Part shown: positions 1 through 9,806 of the stretch, in pieces
Layout: every line of letters starts with the position of its first letter
How positions within the stretch are numbered: the stretch's first letter is position 1
From: CAZUWH01 sp964624075
Lineage (GTDB): Bacteria; Pseudomonadota; Alphaproteobacteria; Rhodospirillales; Rhodospirillaceae
Length of the DNA: 64,000 nt
Assembly: GCA_964624075.1 (NCBI GenBank)
Contig: CAZUWH010000002.1
Span: forward strand, 116,960 to 180,959
Reading direction: 5' to 3'
Notes under the pieces: model-generated
Told to the model about the DNA's origin: nothing
Seen by the model: only the letters and a program-made list of their open reading frames with translations
Database searches by the model: none
Position numbers and translations under genes: made by a program

Positions 1-80
1 CTCTGCGTTCCAGAACGGGCAAACAGGCCAACGAAAACGGATCAAGGACTTCCGTCCCTGATCCCCTGTGGTCTCTCCTT

Positions 81-2909
81 TCAAGAGGTTTCTACCATCG
101 GCCGGGTCGTGGTGATCACCTGATGCAGGGTACTCAACAGGGCCTCGCGGTCGAATTTAGCGACATAGTCGTCAGACCCCGTTTCCCGTCCCCGCTCGAA
201 ATCCCGTTCGGTGGCGTGGGAAGACAAGGCGATAGGGGTATCCTGGCCCATTGCCCTTCAGTGCGAGTGGTTTCGGCGAATCTAAAGCCGTCCATGCCCG
301 GCATTTCAATGTCAGAGATGATGGCGTCAAACTCGGTGCCATTGTCGCGCAAGGATAGGGCCCGTTCGGCACTGCCGTCACGTCATACCCGGCCACCGCC
401 AGGAGGGGTGTGAGAAGATTGCGGAAAAATATGCTGTCATCGATCAAGAGCACACGGTGGCTTCGGCTGTCGGTGCCATGCGGCTCCGGGCCCGGACTGC
501 CGAACCAGTCGCCGAAGGCCTGGGTGAGGTAATAGCCGGCGTCGATGACATCGGTTGCCCTGCCATTGATGACGGTCATCCCGATCAATCCTGGTATGTC
601 GGCCCTCAGCTCAACTTTCAAGCGGTCCTCGACGATATCGACGATTTCACCGACCACGAGTCCCATGCTGCGATCGCGATCAGCGAACACCAGCACCGGC
701 CGCCATCCTTCGGTCCCGAAATCCGTGGCACTGTCCATCGTTACCAGGGGCATGAGCTGTCCCCGATACTTGGACCACCGGCCGGCCGTAGGAATGCTCG
801 ATGGCGGCGACCTCGATTTCTTCCAGGCGAGCCACCAGGGCGAGCGGCACCGTCTTGACGGTCGACCGTTCCGGCAACGCGGAAGATGAGCAGAGAGGTC
901 CTGTCCTCGGCACCGCGGATCATCGTGACCGTGGATTCGGTTGCCTGGGTGCTGGACAAGGTGCTTTCACCGGTGGCCGCGGCGATACCATTGGGATTGA
1001 GGATCATGATCACCGAACCATTCCCCAGAGTGGTGTTGCCAGAGAACATTGAGATATGATGCAGGATCGGCGTGACCGGTTTGACCACGATTTCCTCGGT
1101 ATCGAACGCCCGATCGACGATGATGCCGAAGGTATAGGTTCCCACCTGGGCAACCACGATGAACACTTTCTTGTCCGTGTCGTCCCGGTCTGTCTTCAAT
1201 TTCAGAAGCCGCGCGAGCGATACCAGCGGCAGCAGACGATCACGCAGACGCAAGATCCGGTGCATCGTTGATCTGTTCGACACGATGTTCGGAGTTGTTG
1301 GTAACCCGCACCAATTCTAGCACGCTGATTTGGGGAATGGCGAACCGTTCACTGCCGCATTCGATGATCAGGGCCGAGACGATGGCAAGCGTGGGCGGAA
1401 TCTTGATGATGAAGATCGAACCGCGGCCGGCCTTGGTTTTCAGCTCGATAGTGCCACCGATTCTTTCGATATTGGTCTTGACTACGTCCATGCTCACGCC
1501 CCGGCTGGAAACGGCAGTCACTTTCTCGGCGGTCGAAAAACCGGCCTTGAAGATGTGCTGGGCCCGCCTGTTGGTCGCCCATGTTCTCGACGTCGGATTC
1601 ACTGGCCAGCCCGTTGGCCAGGATCTTCTCCCGGATACGTTTGATGTTGAGACCGCGACCACTATCGGACACTTCGATGATGATATGACCTCCCTCATGG
1701 TAGGCGTTGAGGCTGATGATACCGGTCTCCGGCTTGCCGGCGACCACCCGATCGACCGGCGTTCTCAATCCGTGATCGGCCGAATTGCGAATCATGTGAG
1801 TCAGCAGATCCTTGATCAGCTCCAGCACCTGACGATCCAGTTCGGTTTCGGCCCCATGCATCTGCAAATCGATGCGCTTGCCTGTTTCCAGGGCCAGATC
1901 ACGCATGATGCGAGGCAGTTTGGCCCAGGCATTGCCGATCGGTTGCATGCGAGTCTTCATCGCCCTTTCCTGCAGGTCGGTGGTGATGTGCGACAGACGC
2001 TGTAAGAATACCACGAACTCAGAGTCGTCGCTGCCGCGGACCATTTGCAGAAGCTGGTTGCGTATCAGCACCAGTTCCGACACCAGGGTCATCAGGTTTT
2101 CAAGCAGTTTGACATTGACACGGATGGTCTGGTCGGCAACCGTCGACGCCTTTGGCGGCGTCTTGCTGTCGTTGCTCATGGCGGACGAGCGGACCGCTGG
2201 CACCGGTACGTTGGCCGTGCGTGGCGGCGCCGTTTCGGAGGGAGGCGGCAGCTCGCCGGCTTCATCGGCCTTCCTGATGGTTTCCTCGGCAACCCGTTCA
2301 GCGAGCGGTTCGGCCTTGATTTCCTGTTCGGTGGCTGCCTTCTTGCCCCGTGCCAGGACCTTTGCTACCTCGGCGAGCAGCCAGGCGGCCACCGGGAATC
2401 CGTTGACACCAAGCACTGGCCCACCATCGGCGGCTGGCGATGTCTGCGCCTCGCCGGCTGGGGGAGGGGGCGGTGGCCGCCGCTACCTCCGCCTCCGGGG
2501 TTTGCAGCGACCGGGGCGGCGATTTCAGCACCACGCCCTTTAGCATAGGCATTGAGCAGGGGTTTGAGGTCATCGTTGCTATCGGGCTCGGCTTCATTCT
2601 GCTCCAGATACGCAGGAATTTCCTTGGTGCGGTCGATAGTACGCAGAATGACGGTAACCACGTCGGCCGTGACTTCCAGCTCCCCGTCACGGAACTTGCC
2701 AAGCACATTCTCGCCGTGGCATGCGCCAGCCTTTCCAGGCACGGCAATCCCAGGAGACCACACGTGCCTTTGATGGTATGAACAAGGCGGAAGATATTCG
2801 AAAGAATGGCGGTATCGTTCGGATACTGCTCCAGATTGACCAGTTCCACGTCGAGAGTGGCCAAGCTCTCCGCAGTCTCAGTCAGGAATTCGCTCAGCAG
2901 ATCGTCCAT
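81..2909 (-). pseudogene. cheA: Chemotaxis histidine kinase CheA with C-terminal receiver domain, multiply frameshifted
   Basis: The remains of a hybrid CheA can be followed across all three minus-strand frames. In order: an HPt domain with VHTIKGTCGLLGL (phospho-accepting His near residue 44), a linker, the dimerisation helix (LLENLMTLVSELVLIRNQ), the ATPase with MIRNSADHGL and SDSGRGL, then GFSTAEKVTAVSSRGVSMD, a CheW-like P5 domain, a second CheW-like stretch, and a receiver domain (VLLIDDSIFFRNLLTPLL, then IISDIEMPGMDG) ending at a TGA at 81-83. The reading frame changes near 2715, in the linker (about 2420-2540), and near 1575, 1262, 880, 765, 370 and 245. No full-length product is possible. 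Its start has a good AGGAGG-type site and lies 9 nt after chpT. CheA normally phosphorylates CheY to steer flagella; a frameshifted copy cannot. Confidence 0.9.
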
Positions 2910-2918
2910 TGTACCCTC

Positions 2919-3515
2919 CTAGGTCATCTCCAGGGTATGATCGGCAGCGCACATGTCGAGCTGGCTCTTTTGTTCCATAAAAGCTGGTACGGTTCGGGGC
3001 TGCACCTCTTCCCGGCACAGGGTCAGAACAGCCGCCACGGAATCGTCCAGACGGACGCTGCCGCCGATGGCGATGACCGTGACACGATCCTTTTCCGGGT
3101 GGACCACCAATCGCCCGCCCCCTGGCAGGAAGTCGCTCGCAAGCCAGAGTCATGACTAGAACAAGCCGCCCCTGCTGCGAATCGATCAACGTATCAGGGA
3201 CGGACCAGTCGAGACCGATGTTCCCTCGCCAGACATCCAGAAACTCGCTCAAGAGCCTGCGGAGATCCGCTCCTCCGTTCACATGAGGCGCGGCAGGATG
3301 ACCCAGGGCTGCCCGGAAGAACCTGAGACGCCTTGCTGTGGAAATGACGCTAGCAGACAGAAGGGCGAGAGTCTCCTCGTCGCACCCGCCCTCCTTTTGC
3401 AGCAGATCGCAGCCATTGGCCATTGCCCAGACCGGACCAGCCAACGCATGGCACATATCAACTCGGTTGTCGTAATGTCACCGAATTCTGCCGACGTGTT
3501 TTCCACGGTGGACAT
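2919..3515 (-). pseudogene. chpT: Histidine phosphotransferase ChpT-like, frameshifted
   Basis: The N-terminal frame reads MSTVENTSAEFGDITTTELI. The next frame gives MCHALAGPVWAMANGCDLL, which matches the ChpT-family signature around the phosphorylated His (CHDLAGPVGAI in typical members). A third frame supplies the degenerate ATPase-like tail, FLPGGGRLVVHPEKDRV to the TGA at 2919. Frame changes lie near 3447 and near 3135-3145. ChpT proteins pass phosphate from CckA to CtrA and CpdR; relatives are also found next to chemotaxis genes, as here, 9 nt upstream of cheA. The flagellar-locus setting favours a chemotaxis-linked paralogue over the essential cell-cycle gene, but sequence alone cannot settle this. 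At least two frameshifts make it non-functional as it stands. Confidence 0.75.
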
Positions 3516-3578
3516 CTCCCCGGTCGTCTGCCAGACTCCGATTCATGGCTGCAAGAGGCATCCAAGATCCTCGTGAGC

Positions 3579-4144
3579 CTCCACGATATGCGATCCTAGC
3601 TCAAGAGAGACAACCTTAAGAAAAACAGATGAAGGAATCGAGAGGAGAACAACGGCACCCTTTCCGGCAATCACGCTTTTTCCCGCCACCACAAGCTGGC
3701 AGCCATGCGTTCTGCCGCAAGCCGGGTATATAGAACCAGCAGGCGCCGGTTAGTGACCACCCGCCCGCTCGGCCGACAGACGGGCCCGCACGCTTGCCAC
3801 CTCGGCGCGCACATCAGCTCCGAGTCAGGCGAGTGCGTCCGACCACGCCATCGCCTGCCACTGCAGTGCGGCCTTCTATCCGCTAGCCATGGCGGCCAGT
3901 CGCAGGGCAGAAGGAATCAGCCCATCGTAGCGGGCTTCCAGCACCGTCAAACAGGGACAGGGGTGAGATCGAACGATGCTCCACTGGAGGAACGCCTCTA
4001 GTAGCGGCCTTGAGAGAAAGCACGCAAAAGCATGCACAAGAATAGCCGCTTTCAGTCCAGGATCAAGAACAAAACACGTATCCTGGAGCCGACACCGCAG
4101 GTTTCCTGGTCGGATGGCAAGTTCACACCGCCGGCATTGGCCTG
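3579..4144. other. Gene-poor stretch, possible decayed coding sequence
   Basis: No intact gene is recognisable here. On the minus strand, between ispDF and chpT, short open pieces interrupted by stops have a coding-like look: an Ala/Leu-rich stretch near 3880-4050, then RRLLVLYTRLAAERMAASLW near 3695-3750. They were compared from memory with CinA, which often follows ispDF, and with phasin-like proteins. Neither match is convincing. Treat it as noncoding or fully decayed DNA. Confidence 0.4.
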
Positions 4145-5323
4145 TCAGGGATGAATCCGGATCGTTGCCGTAGCGTGCACGGCCATGCCTTCGCGACGGC
4201 CGGTAAATCCAAGCCCTTCCGTTGTGGTGGCCTTGATGCTAATGCGTTCAAAGGCAACATCGAGACTCTCGGCCAGACGGGCGGCCATGGCCAGACGGTG
4301 CGGTCCTATCTTGGGGCGTTCGCAGAGGATGGTCGTGTCCACGGCCACGATTTCGCCGCCAAGAGCACGAACCAGGCTGGCCGCATGACGGACGAAAACA
4401 TCCGACGCCGCTCCCCGCCAACGCGGATCCGATGGAGGAAAGTGTTGGCCGATATCCCCGGCAGCCACCGTCCCGAGCAAGGCATCGGTCAGGGCATGCA
4501 GGGCGATGTCGGCATCGGAATGGCCAATCAGGGCATGGTCGTGCGGTACTCTGATCCCGCACAGCCAGACTCCGTCACCCGGTCCGAAGGCATGCACGTC
4601 GAACCCGCTGCCAACCCGTATTTCAGCCGGGGCCTCATAGCGGCGGGCGGCCCGACGCAAATCAGCTACTGTCGTGATCTTGATATTGTCCTCGTTGCCC
4701 GGGACCAGTTGCACGGGCACGCCAGCCGCCTCGGCCACGGCCGCATCATCGGTCAGCACCTGACCGGCCAGGGCCTGATAGGCGGCGAGAATTTCGGCAA
4801 AACGGAATCCTTGCGGCGTCTGCGCCCGCCACAGGCCGGTTCGTTCCATCGTAGCCGTGATCACCGAACCGGTTGCAGCCCGCTTGATGGTATCGTTGAC
4901 CGGAATGGCGGCAATGGCACCGGGACTCGCGGTAAGCGCCAGAATCACCCGGGTGATAGTGCCGGCATCGATGAACGGACGCGCCCCGTCGTGAATCAGG
5001 ACCCGCTCACAGGCAAGACCGTCCTGGTGCAGGCTTTCCAGGCCAAGCCGTACCGAATCCTGGCGGGTGAGGCCTCCTACCACCGGCTCCAGCAGTTTCA
5101 AGTCGCGGGCCGCCGTATCGTACAGCGCACGGTCATCGGGATGGATCACGGCTCGTACCACATCGATTCCGGCATGGGCGGCAAAGGTGGCAAGGGTGTG
5201 ACGCAACACCGGCCGCCCGCCCAGATCAAGATACTGTTTGGGTGTTTCTCCCCCAAACCGCTGTCCCCGCCCTGCTGATACGATCAATGCAACACACAGA
5301 CCCATGGTTCCTGATTCTTCCAT
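4145..5323 (-). CDS. ispDF: Bifunctional IspD/IspF isoprenoid enzyme
   Basis: A fused enzyme of the non-mevalonate (MEP) isoprenoid pathway. The N-terminal half is IspD, which adds CMP to 2-C-methyl-D-erythritol 4-phosphate; it shows the nucleotide-binding signature SAGRGQRFGGETPKQYLDL and the motif IHDGARPFID. The C-terminal half, from about residue 230, is IspF, which makes the 2,4-cyclodiphosphate with release of CMP; it shows RVGSGFDVHAF (metal-binding Asp and His) and GHSDADIALHALTDALLGT. Fusion of the two is common in alphaproteobacteria. About 392 aa from the ATG at 5323; an in-frame ATG at 5305 (MGLCVALIVSAG) is an equally plausible start. The frame stays open further upstream, but that extension is low-complexity and overlaps a mobile element, so it was not used. 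Confidence 0.95.
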   Translation of the reverse strand: MEESGTMGLCVALIVSAGRGQRFGGETPKQYLDLGGRPVLRHTLATFAAHAGIDVVRAVIHPDDRALYDTAARDLKLLEPVVGGLTRQDSVRLGLESLHQDGLACERVLIHDGARPFIDAGTITRVILALTASPGAIAAIPVNDTIKRAATGSVITATMERTGLWRAQTPQGFRFAEILAAYQALAGQVLTDDAAVAEAAGVPVQLVPGNEDNIKITTVADLRRAARRYEAPAEIRVGSGFDVHAFGPGDGVWLCGIRVPHDHALIGHSDADIALHALTDALLGTVAAGDIGQHFPPSDPRWRGAASDVFVRHAASLVRALGGEIVAVDTTILCERPKIGPHRLAMAARLAESLDVAFERISIKATTTEGLGFTGRREGMAVHATATIRIHP

Positions 5324-5540
5324 TTCATGTCTTCGTGTCTTTGGTGCCTTCATGGTCTTTCCAGTAACCGACTGTAAAACATCACCCTCTTGCGTGCCAA
5401 TCCCTAAAGCGCATTCCCGTGCGGTGGACCGGTGCGGTGTGGAAAAGGGTGAGTCTTTCCCACCGGGTTGGGGAAAATGAACAAGGACGGGACTGGGGGC
5501 AGGCACGGCTCCGCCCGCAAGCCCTCCTTCGCCCGCGCTT

Positions 5541-5813
5541 GCAGCGATTCTCATTATGGGAATGACACTGATTTACAGAAGGGGCATCCCTGCACCATCT
5601 CTCTCTTCCCTGGAGGGAAGACCCCAGCCCCCCTTGATGGGGAGGGTTGGGGCAGGGGTGAAGGGGATGTCTGGTCTGGTCTCGGGGCTTGTGGCGGTCA
5701 CGCCGTCGGGCCCGCGGGCTGACGCGTCCAGACGGAACTATCATCCCCACCCACCTCGATCCAAGGGGGCGGGCTGACGAAGTCCAGGCGGAAGGCTTCG
5801 CCGAGAATTGCTG
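5541..5813 (+). mobile_element. MITE-like non-autonomous element, copy 1
   Basis: A 273-bp intergenic insertion with imperfect terminal inverted repeats: the left end is GCAGCGATTCTC and the right end, reverse-complemented, is CAGCAATTCTC. It is flanked by a perfect 8-bp direct repeat, CCGCGCTT, at 5533-5540 and 5814-5821. Its interior (about 5605-5740) matches copy 2 near 20.5-20.8 kb in the opposite orientation. Its first 30 bases (TTCTCATTATGGGAATGACA and on) match the start of copy 3 at 50.6 kb. It contains no plausible gene. It lies upstream of ispDF and within 115 bp of the start of the CcsA-like gene. The rest of the 5324-5926 gap shows nothing recognisable. Confidence 0.75.
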
Positions 5814-5926
5814 CCGCGCTTGACAGTCACAGGCTAAGCGTTACATGGTAAACTGCACGGGCCGAAAGGTTTCCATCCCTGCCGCGGACAGGGGGAGACG
5901 GCTGTCTGATTGCCCTGGATGACCAG

Positions 5927-6757
5927 ATGACGAACGGGATGATGTTCGACCTTGCTGCCGTGGTCACGCTGCTGCCGGTGGCATGGCTTTCCTGGCGGCA
6001 GCCAGGGGAAGGTAGCCGCCTGTTCTGGGGTGTGGTCGGTCTGGCGATAGCGGGGCCGCTGGTGCGAGTGGCCATGCTGCTGGGACATGCCTGGCAGACC
6101 AGCCTGGGGGCGGCCCTGTGGGTTAGCATCGCGGCAAGCATGATAGTTTTCGCAGGCGTGATCACCGCAGCCCGTGCGGCATGGCGTCTGCTACCTCTGT
6201 TGATGCCTTATCTGATGTTGCTGGGATTGATTGCCACCCTGGGACAGAAGAGGGAAGGGGGAACGCTGGCGCCAGCACCATGGCTCGAGTTCCATATCGT
6301 CGTGTCGGTTACAACGTATGCCGTGTTGACCATCGCTGCCGTGGCCGCCCTGGCTGCCTTCCTGCAGGAAAGAGAGTTGAAGGCCAAACGGTCGACCATG
6401 TTGTCCCGGTTGCTGCCATCGGTGGCAGAGGCCGAGGCCTTGTCAGGTCGGTTGCTGGTAACGTCGCAGGTGGTCCTGGGATTGGGACTGGTCAGCGGCA
6501 TGGCGGTGCAGTACCTTGAAATGGGTGTTCTGTTGCGGCTTGATCACAAAACCCTGTTGTCATTGTTGGCTTTCGCTGTCATCGGTCTTCTGCTGCTGGT
6601 ACGTCGGCTGATCGGGGTGCGAGGGCGCGTCGCGGCACGGGGGATTCTGCTGGCTTACCTTCTGTTGACTTTGGCTTATCCAGGAGTCAAGTTCGTGACC
6701 GATGTACTCCTGCAGCGGGGGGGAAGCGCAGGTTCTACCGTGTCACAGGGTTTGTGA
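5927..6757 (+). CDS. CcsA/YpjD-family cytochrome c assembly-like membrane protein
   Basis: A polytopic inner-membrane protein of about 276 aa with roughly eight hydrophobic segments. The C-terminal part has the pattern HKTLLSLLAFAVIGLLLLVR followed by RGILLAYLLLTLAYPGVKFV, the hallmark of the CcsA/YpjD branch of the cytochrome c assembly family. A conserved His (EFHIVVSVTTYAVL) sits in the middle. Full CcsA proteins present heme for attachment to c-type cytochromes. The short YpjD-like members have no settled role, so heme handling is an inference from the family. No good ribosome binding site marks the start; an in-frame ATG at 5939 is an alternative. The gene stands alone, about 215 nt before ntrB. 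Confidence 0.75.
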   Translation: MTNGMMFDLAAVVTLLPVAWLSWRQPGEGSRLFWGVVGLAIAGPLVRVAMLLGHAWQTSLGAALWVSIAASMIVFAGVITAARAAWRLLPLLMPYLMLLGLIATLGQKREGGTLAPAPWLEFHIVVSVTTYAVLTIAAVAALAAFLQERELKAKRSTMLSRLLPSVAEAEALSGRLLVTSQVVLGLGLVSGMAVQYLEMGVLLRLDHKTLLSLLAFAVIGLLLLVRRLIGVRGRVAARGILLAYLLLTLAYPGVKFVTDVLLQRGGSAGSTVSQGL

Positions 6758-6972
6758 GCCGTTGAAATCATTTGGCTTCCTGAAGAACACCCCGTCGTGG
6801 CAAAACCAGTGCCTTCAATGGGTTTGTCCAGAACCTGACACGGTGGGAAAGGGGTGTTCGTGCCTGTTACCATTGTCCCAGGTGCCTATTTGTTAGGCAG
6901 GGCAGTGGGGAGGTTGTCATTGAGTGTTTCGGGTATCGGTGCGCACTCCCGCAAAGGGGGGATGGCAACAGG

Positions 6973-8100
6973 ATGATGAGATCAAGTGTCAGTACCCTGC
7001 AAAAGGCGAATCACGCACCCCCGTCCATCGACGCCAACCTGATTCTCAATGCCCTGACCACGGCCGTGATCGTGGTGGGCCCAGCGCAATCCGTCCACCA
7101 GGTCAACGTGGCGGCGGAGCAGCTTTTCGAATCGAGTCGCATTCATCTGTGTGATCGGCCACTGAGTGAATTGCTGCCGGTTAACAGTCCGGTTTTTTAC
7201 CTGCTGCATCAGGCTCTCGCCGATGGAGCGACTGTCTCGGAATACGGCGTTATTCTTGACACGCCACGCACCGGCCATCGGATTGTCAGCATCACGGCAA
7301 CGCCTTTACTGGAAAAGCCCGGCTGGGTTGTCGTGGCGATCAACGAGCACTCTATTGCCATCAGGATGGGTCAGCGATTCACACATCGGCATGCGGCTCG
7401 TTCGGTTACAGCTATGGCCGCTATACTGGCCCATGAAATCAAGAACCCCCTGTCGGGAATCCGCGGTGCAGCGCAGCTTCTGGAACGAAATGCCCTGCCG
7501 GATGATAAACCGCTGACCCAACTGATCTGCGAAGAGGCCGATCGTATCGTCGCCCTGGTCAACCGTATGGATGTGTTCTCCCATCGTCCCCTCGAACGGA
7601 AGGCCGTGAACATTCACCGTGTGCTCGAACACGTGCGCCGGGTTGTGGAAAACGGTTTCGCCCAGTCGGTGCGGTTCTCCGAGGTCTATGATCCTTCCCT
7701 GCCCCCGGTACTTGGCAACCGGGATCAGCTTGTCCAGGTGTTTCTCAACCTTGTCAAGAACGCTGCCGAGGCCGTGGCGGCGAAACAAGGAGAAATAGTT
7801 CTGACTACAGCCTACCAAAACATGGTACGTTTGGCGGTTACAGCAACGAATACAAGTATTCATCTGCCGCTCGTCATCAGCGTCCAGGACAACGGACCTG
7901 GTATCCCCGAGGACCTGCATCGACATCTGTTTGATCCCTTCGTCACCACCAAATCCAATGGCAGCGGCCTGGGATTAGCGCTGGTGGCCAAGGTCATCAA
8001 CGACCACGGCGGCCTCATCGAATTCGATACGCAGCCAGGATGGACCGTATTCCGGGTGATGTTGCCGATGGCGAACGAGGGGGCTGATACCGGACTATGA
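6973..8100 (+). CDS. ntrB: Nitrogen regulation sensor kinase NtrB
   Basis: A soluble histidine kinase of 375 aa without membrane segments. It has an N-terminal PAS-like sensor part (about residues 20-130), the phosphorylation site [14 protein letters not shown] (His154), and an ATPase with [19 protein letters not shown] and [13 protein letters not shown]. In this family NtrB phosphorylates or dephosphorylates NtrC in response to the PII protein, and so to nitrogen status. The stop overlaps the ntrC start as ATGA, so the pair is translationally coupled. A dusB gene, usual immediately upstream in related genomes, is absent here. A second ATG directly follows the first, so the start could be one codon later. 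Confidence 0.95.
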   Translation: MMRSSVSTLQKANHAPPSIDANLILNALTTAVIVVGPAQSVHQVNVAAEQLFESSRIHLCDRPLSELLPVNSPVFYLLHQALADGATVSEYGVILDTPRTGHRIVSITATPLLEKPGWVVVAINEHSIAIRMGQRFTHRHAARSVTAMAAILAHEIKNPLSGIRGAAQLLERNALPDDKPLTQLICEEADRIVALVNRMDVFSHRPLERKAVNIHRVLEHVRRVVENGFAQSVRFSEVYDPSLPPVLGNRDQLVQVFLNLVKNAAEAVAAKQGEIVLTTAYQNMVRLAVTATNTSIHLPLVISVQDNGPGIPEDLHRHLFDPFVTTKSNGSGLGLALVAKVINDHGGLIEFDTQPGWTVFRVMLPMANEGADTGL

Positions 8101-9533
8101 CCATCAGTACCATTTTGGTGGCCGATGATGATCGTAGCATTCGCACCGTTCTGACGCAGGCGTTGGGGCGAGAAGGCTACGACGTCCGAACCACCGGCAA
8201 CGCGGCCACATTATGGCGGTGGGTGTCGGAAGGAGAGGGGAATCTGGTCATCACCGATGCCGTCATGCCGGATGAGAATGGACTTGACCTGCTGCCACGG
8301 ATCAAGAAAATCCGCCCCGACCTGCGCATCATTGTCATGAGTGCCCAGACGACATTGCTGACGGCGGTCAAGGCCACCGAGCAGGGGGCGTTTGAATACC
8401 TGCCCAAGCCTTTCGATCTCAAGGAGCTGATCGCAGTGGTGCGTCGTGCCCTGTCGACACCACGGATAGCAGTCACACCAGAGGCGATACTGGCTGCAGA
8501 AGAGAAGCTTTCCCTCATTGGCCGTTCGACGGCGATGCAGGAAATCTATCGTACCCTGGCCCGCCTGATGAACACCGATCTGACGGTGATGATCAACGGG
8601 GAATCCGGGACCGGCAAGGAACTGGTGGCACGGGCCTTGCACGATTACGGCAAGCGTCGCAACGGTCCGTTCGTAGCCATCAACATGGCAGCTATTCCGC
8701 GGGATCTGATCGAAAGTGAGCTGTTCGGCCACGAAAAGGGTGCTTTCACAGGCGCCATGAGTCGCAGTCCAGGCCGGTTCGAACAGGCCGAAGGGGGAAC
8801 CCTGTTCCTGGATGAAATTGGGGATATGCCGCCCGAGGCGCAAACCCGCCTTTTGAGAGTCTTACAGGAAGGAGAGTATACGATCGTTGGAGGCCGCACC
8901 TCCGTTCGCGCCAATGTCCGCATTATTGCGGCGACACATCGGGATTTGTTGCAGCTTATCCGTCAAGGGTTCTTCCGGGAGGACCTGTTCTATCGCCTCA
9001 ATGTCGTGCCCATCAGACTCCCGCCATTGCGCGAGCGGGTTGAGGATATCCAGGAACTTGTCACGCATTTCCTGGCCCTGGCAGCCCAGGTGGGGCTGCC
9101 AGTCAAGACTCTTGACGCCGCCGCCATCAACCGCCTGAAGGCCTATCGCTGGCCGGGTAACGTGCGCGAACTGGAAAACCTAGTACGTCGTCTGGCTGCC
9201 TTGTATGCACAGGAGGTGATCGGGGCTGAGGTTATCGAGAGCGAACTGGTTAACGCGGCGCCACCAGCCGAGGAATCCGCACCAGATGACAGCATGACGG
9301 CCATGATCGAGCGTCACTTGCGTGACTATTTTGTTGCACATGCTGGTGGTCTGCCGACTCCTGGATTGTATGATCGGGTCGTCCGGGAGGTGGAACGCCC
9401 CCTGATCACCCTGACTCTGGAAGCCACCCGCGGCAACCAAATCAGGGCGGCGCAGGTGCTTGGGCTCAACCGCAACACGCTGCGCAAGAAGATCCGCGAA
9501 CTGGATATCCAGGTGATCCGCGGTTTGAAATAG
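8097..9533 (+). CDS. ntrC: Nitrogen response regulator NtrC (sigma-54 activator)
   Basis: 478 aa in three parts. A receiver domain has phospho-acceptor Asp54 in [13 protein letters not shown] central AAA+ domain has the Walker A motif [14 protein letters not shown], the sigma-54 contact motif GAFTGA and the Walker B region [15 protein letters not shown]-terminal Fis-type helix-turn-helix reads [20 protein letters not shown]. The protein activates sigma-54 promoters of nitrogen assimilation genes when phosphorylated by NtrB. It starts inside the ntrB stop codon. All catalytic motifs are intact, unlike the NtrX paralogue at 12052, which lacks GAFTGA. Confidence 0.97.
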   Translation: MTISTILVADDDRSIRTVLTQALGREGYDVRTTGNAATLWRWVSEGEGNLVITDAVMPDENGLDLLPRIKKIRPDLRIIVMSAQTTLLTAVKATEQGAFEYLPKPFDLKELIAVVRRALSTPRIAVTPEAILAAEEKLSLIGRSTAMQEIYRTLARLMNTDLTVMINGESGTGKELVARALHDYGKRRNGPFVAINMAAIPRDLIESELFGHEKGAFTGAMSRSPGRFEQAEGGTLFLDEIGDMPPEAQTRLLRVLQEGEYTIVGGRTSVRANVRIIAATHRDLLQLIRQGFFREDLFYRLNVVPIRLPPLRERVEDIQELVTHFLALAAQVGLPVKTLDAAAINRLKAYRWPGNVRELENLVRRLAALYAQEVIGAEVIESELVNAAPPAEESAPDDSMTAMIERHLRDYFVAHAGGLPTPGLYDRVVREVERPLITLTLEATRGNQIRAAQVLGLNRNTLRKKIRELDIQVIRGLK

Positions 9534-9806
9534 GTTGAAGCAGGATCGGTTGGGAACGAGGAGGGAATGGCCCCCAGGGAACGAAAGGTCGGGCCGGTCT
9601 TGTCTTTCCTCTCGATACGCAACGATCGTCATGGCTGGCCCTGATGGCTGGGACAGGCCCGGCGGCGGGCTTCACGCCCCACTTGTCAACGCGCGAACAG
9701 GAATGCCCGCATTCCTAGAATGCTTTCCGGAAACCGGTCTTAACGAAATGTGGTTTCACTGGTATCATTTCCGGGCAAGCCTTTGGGAGAAGGTGAAGGG
9801 GTGGTG

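Noticed and set aside
81..3515. Frameshifts explained by poor sequencing
   Set aside because: Neighbouring ispDF, ntrBCYX, trkA and others have no frameshift over far greater length, and the lesions include a tandem duplication, a nonsense change and internal deletions. Individual indels could still be errors.
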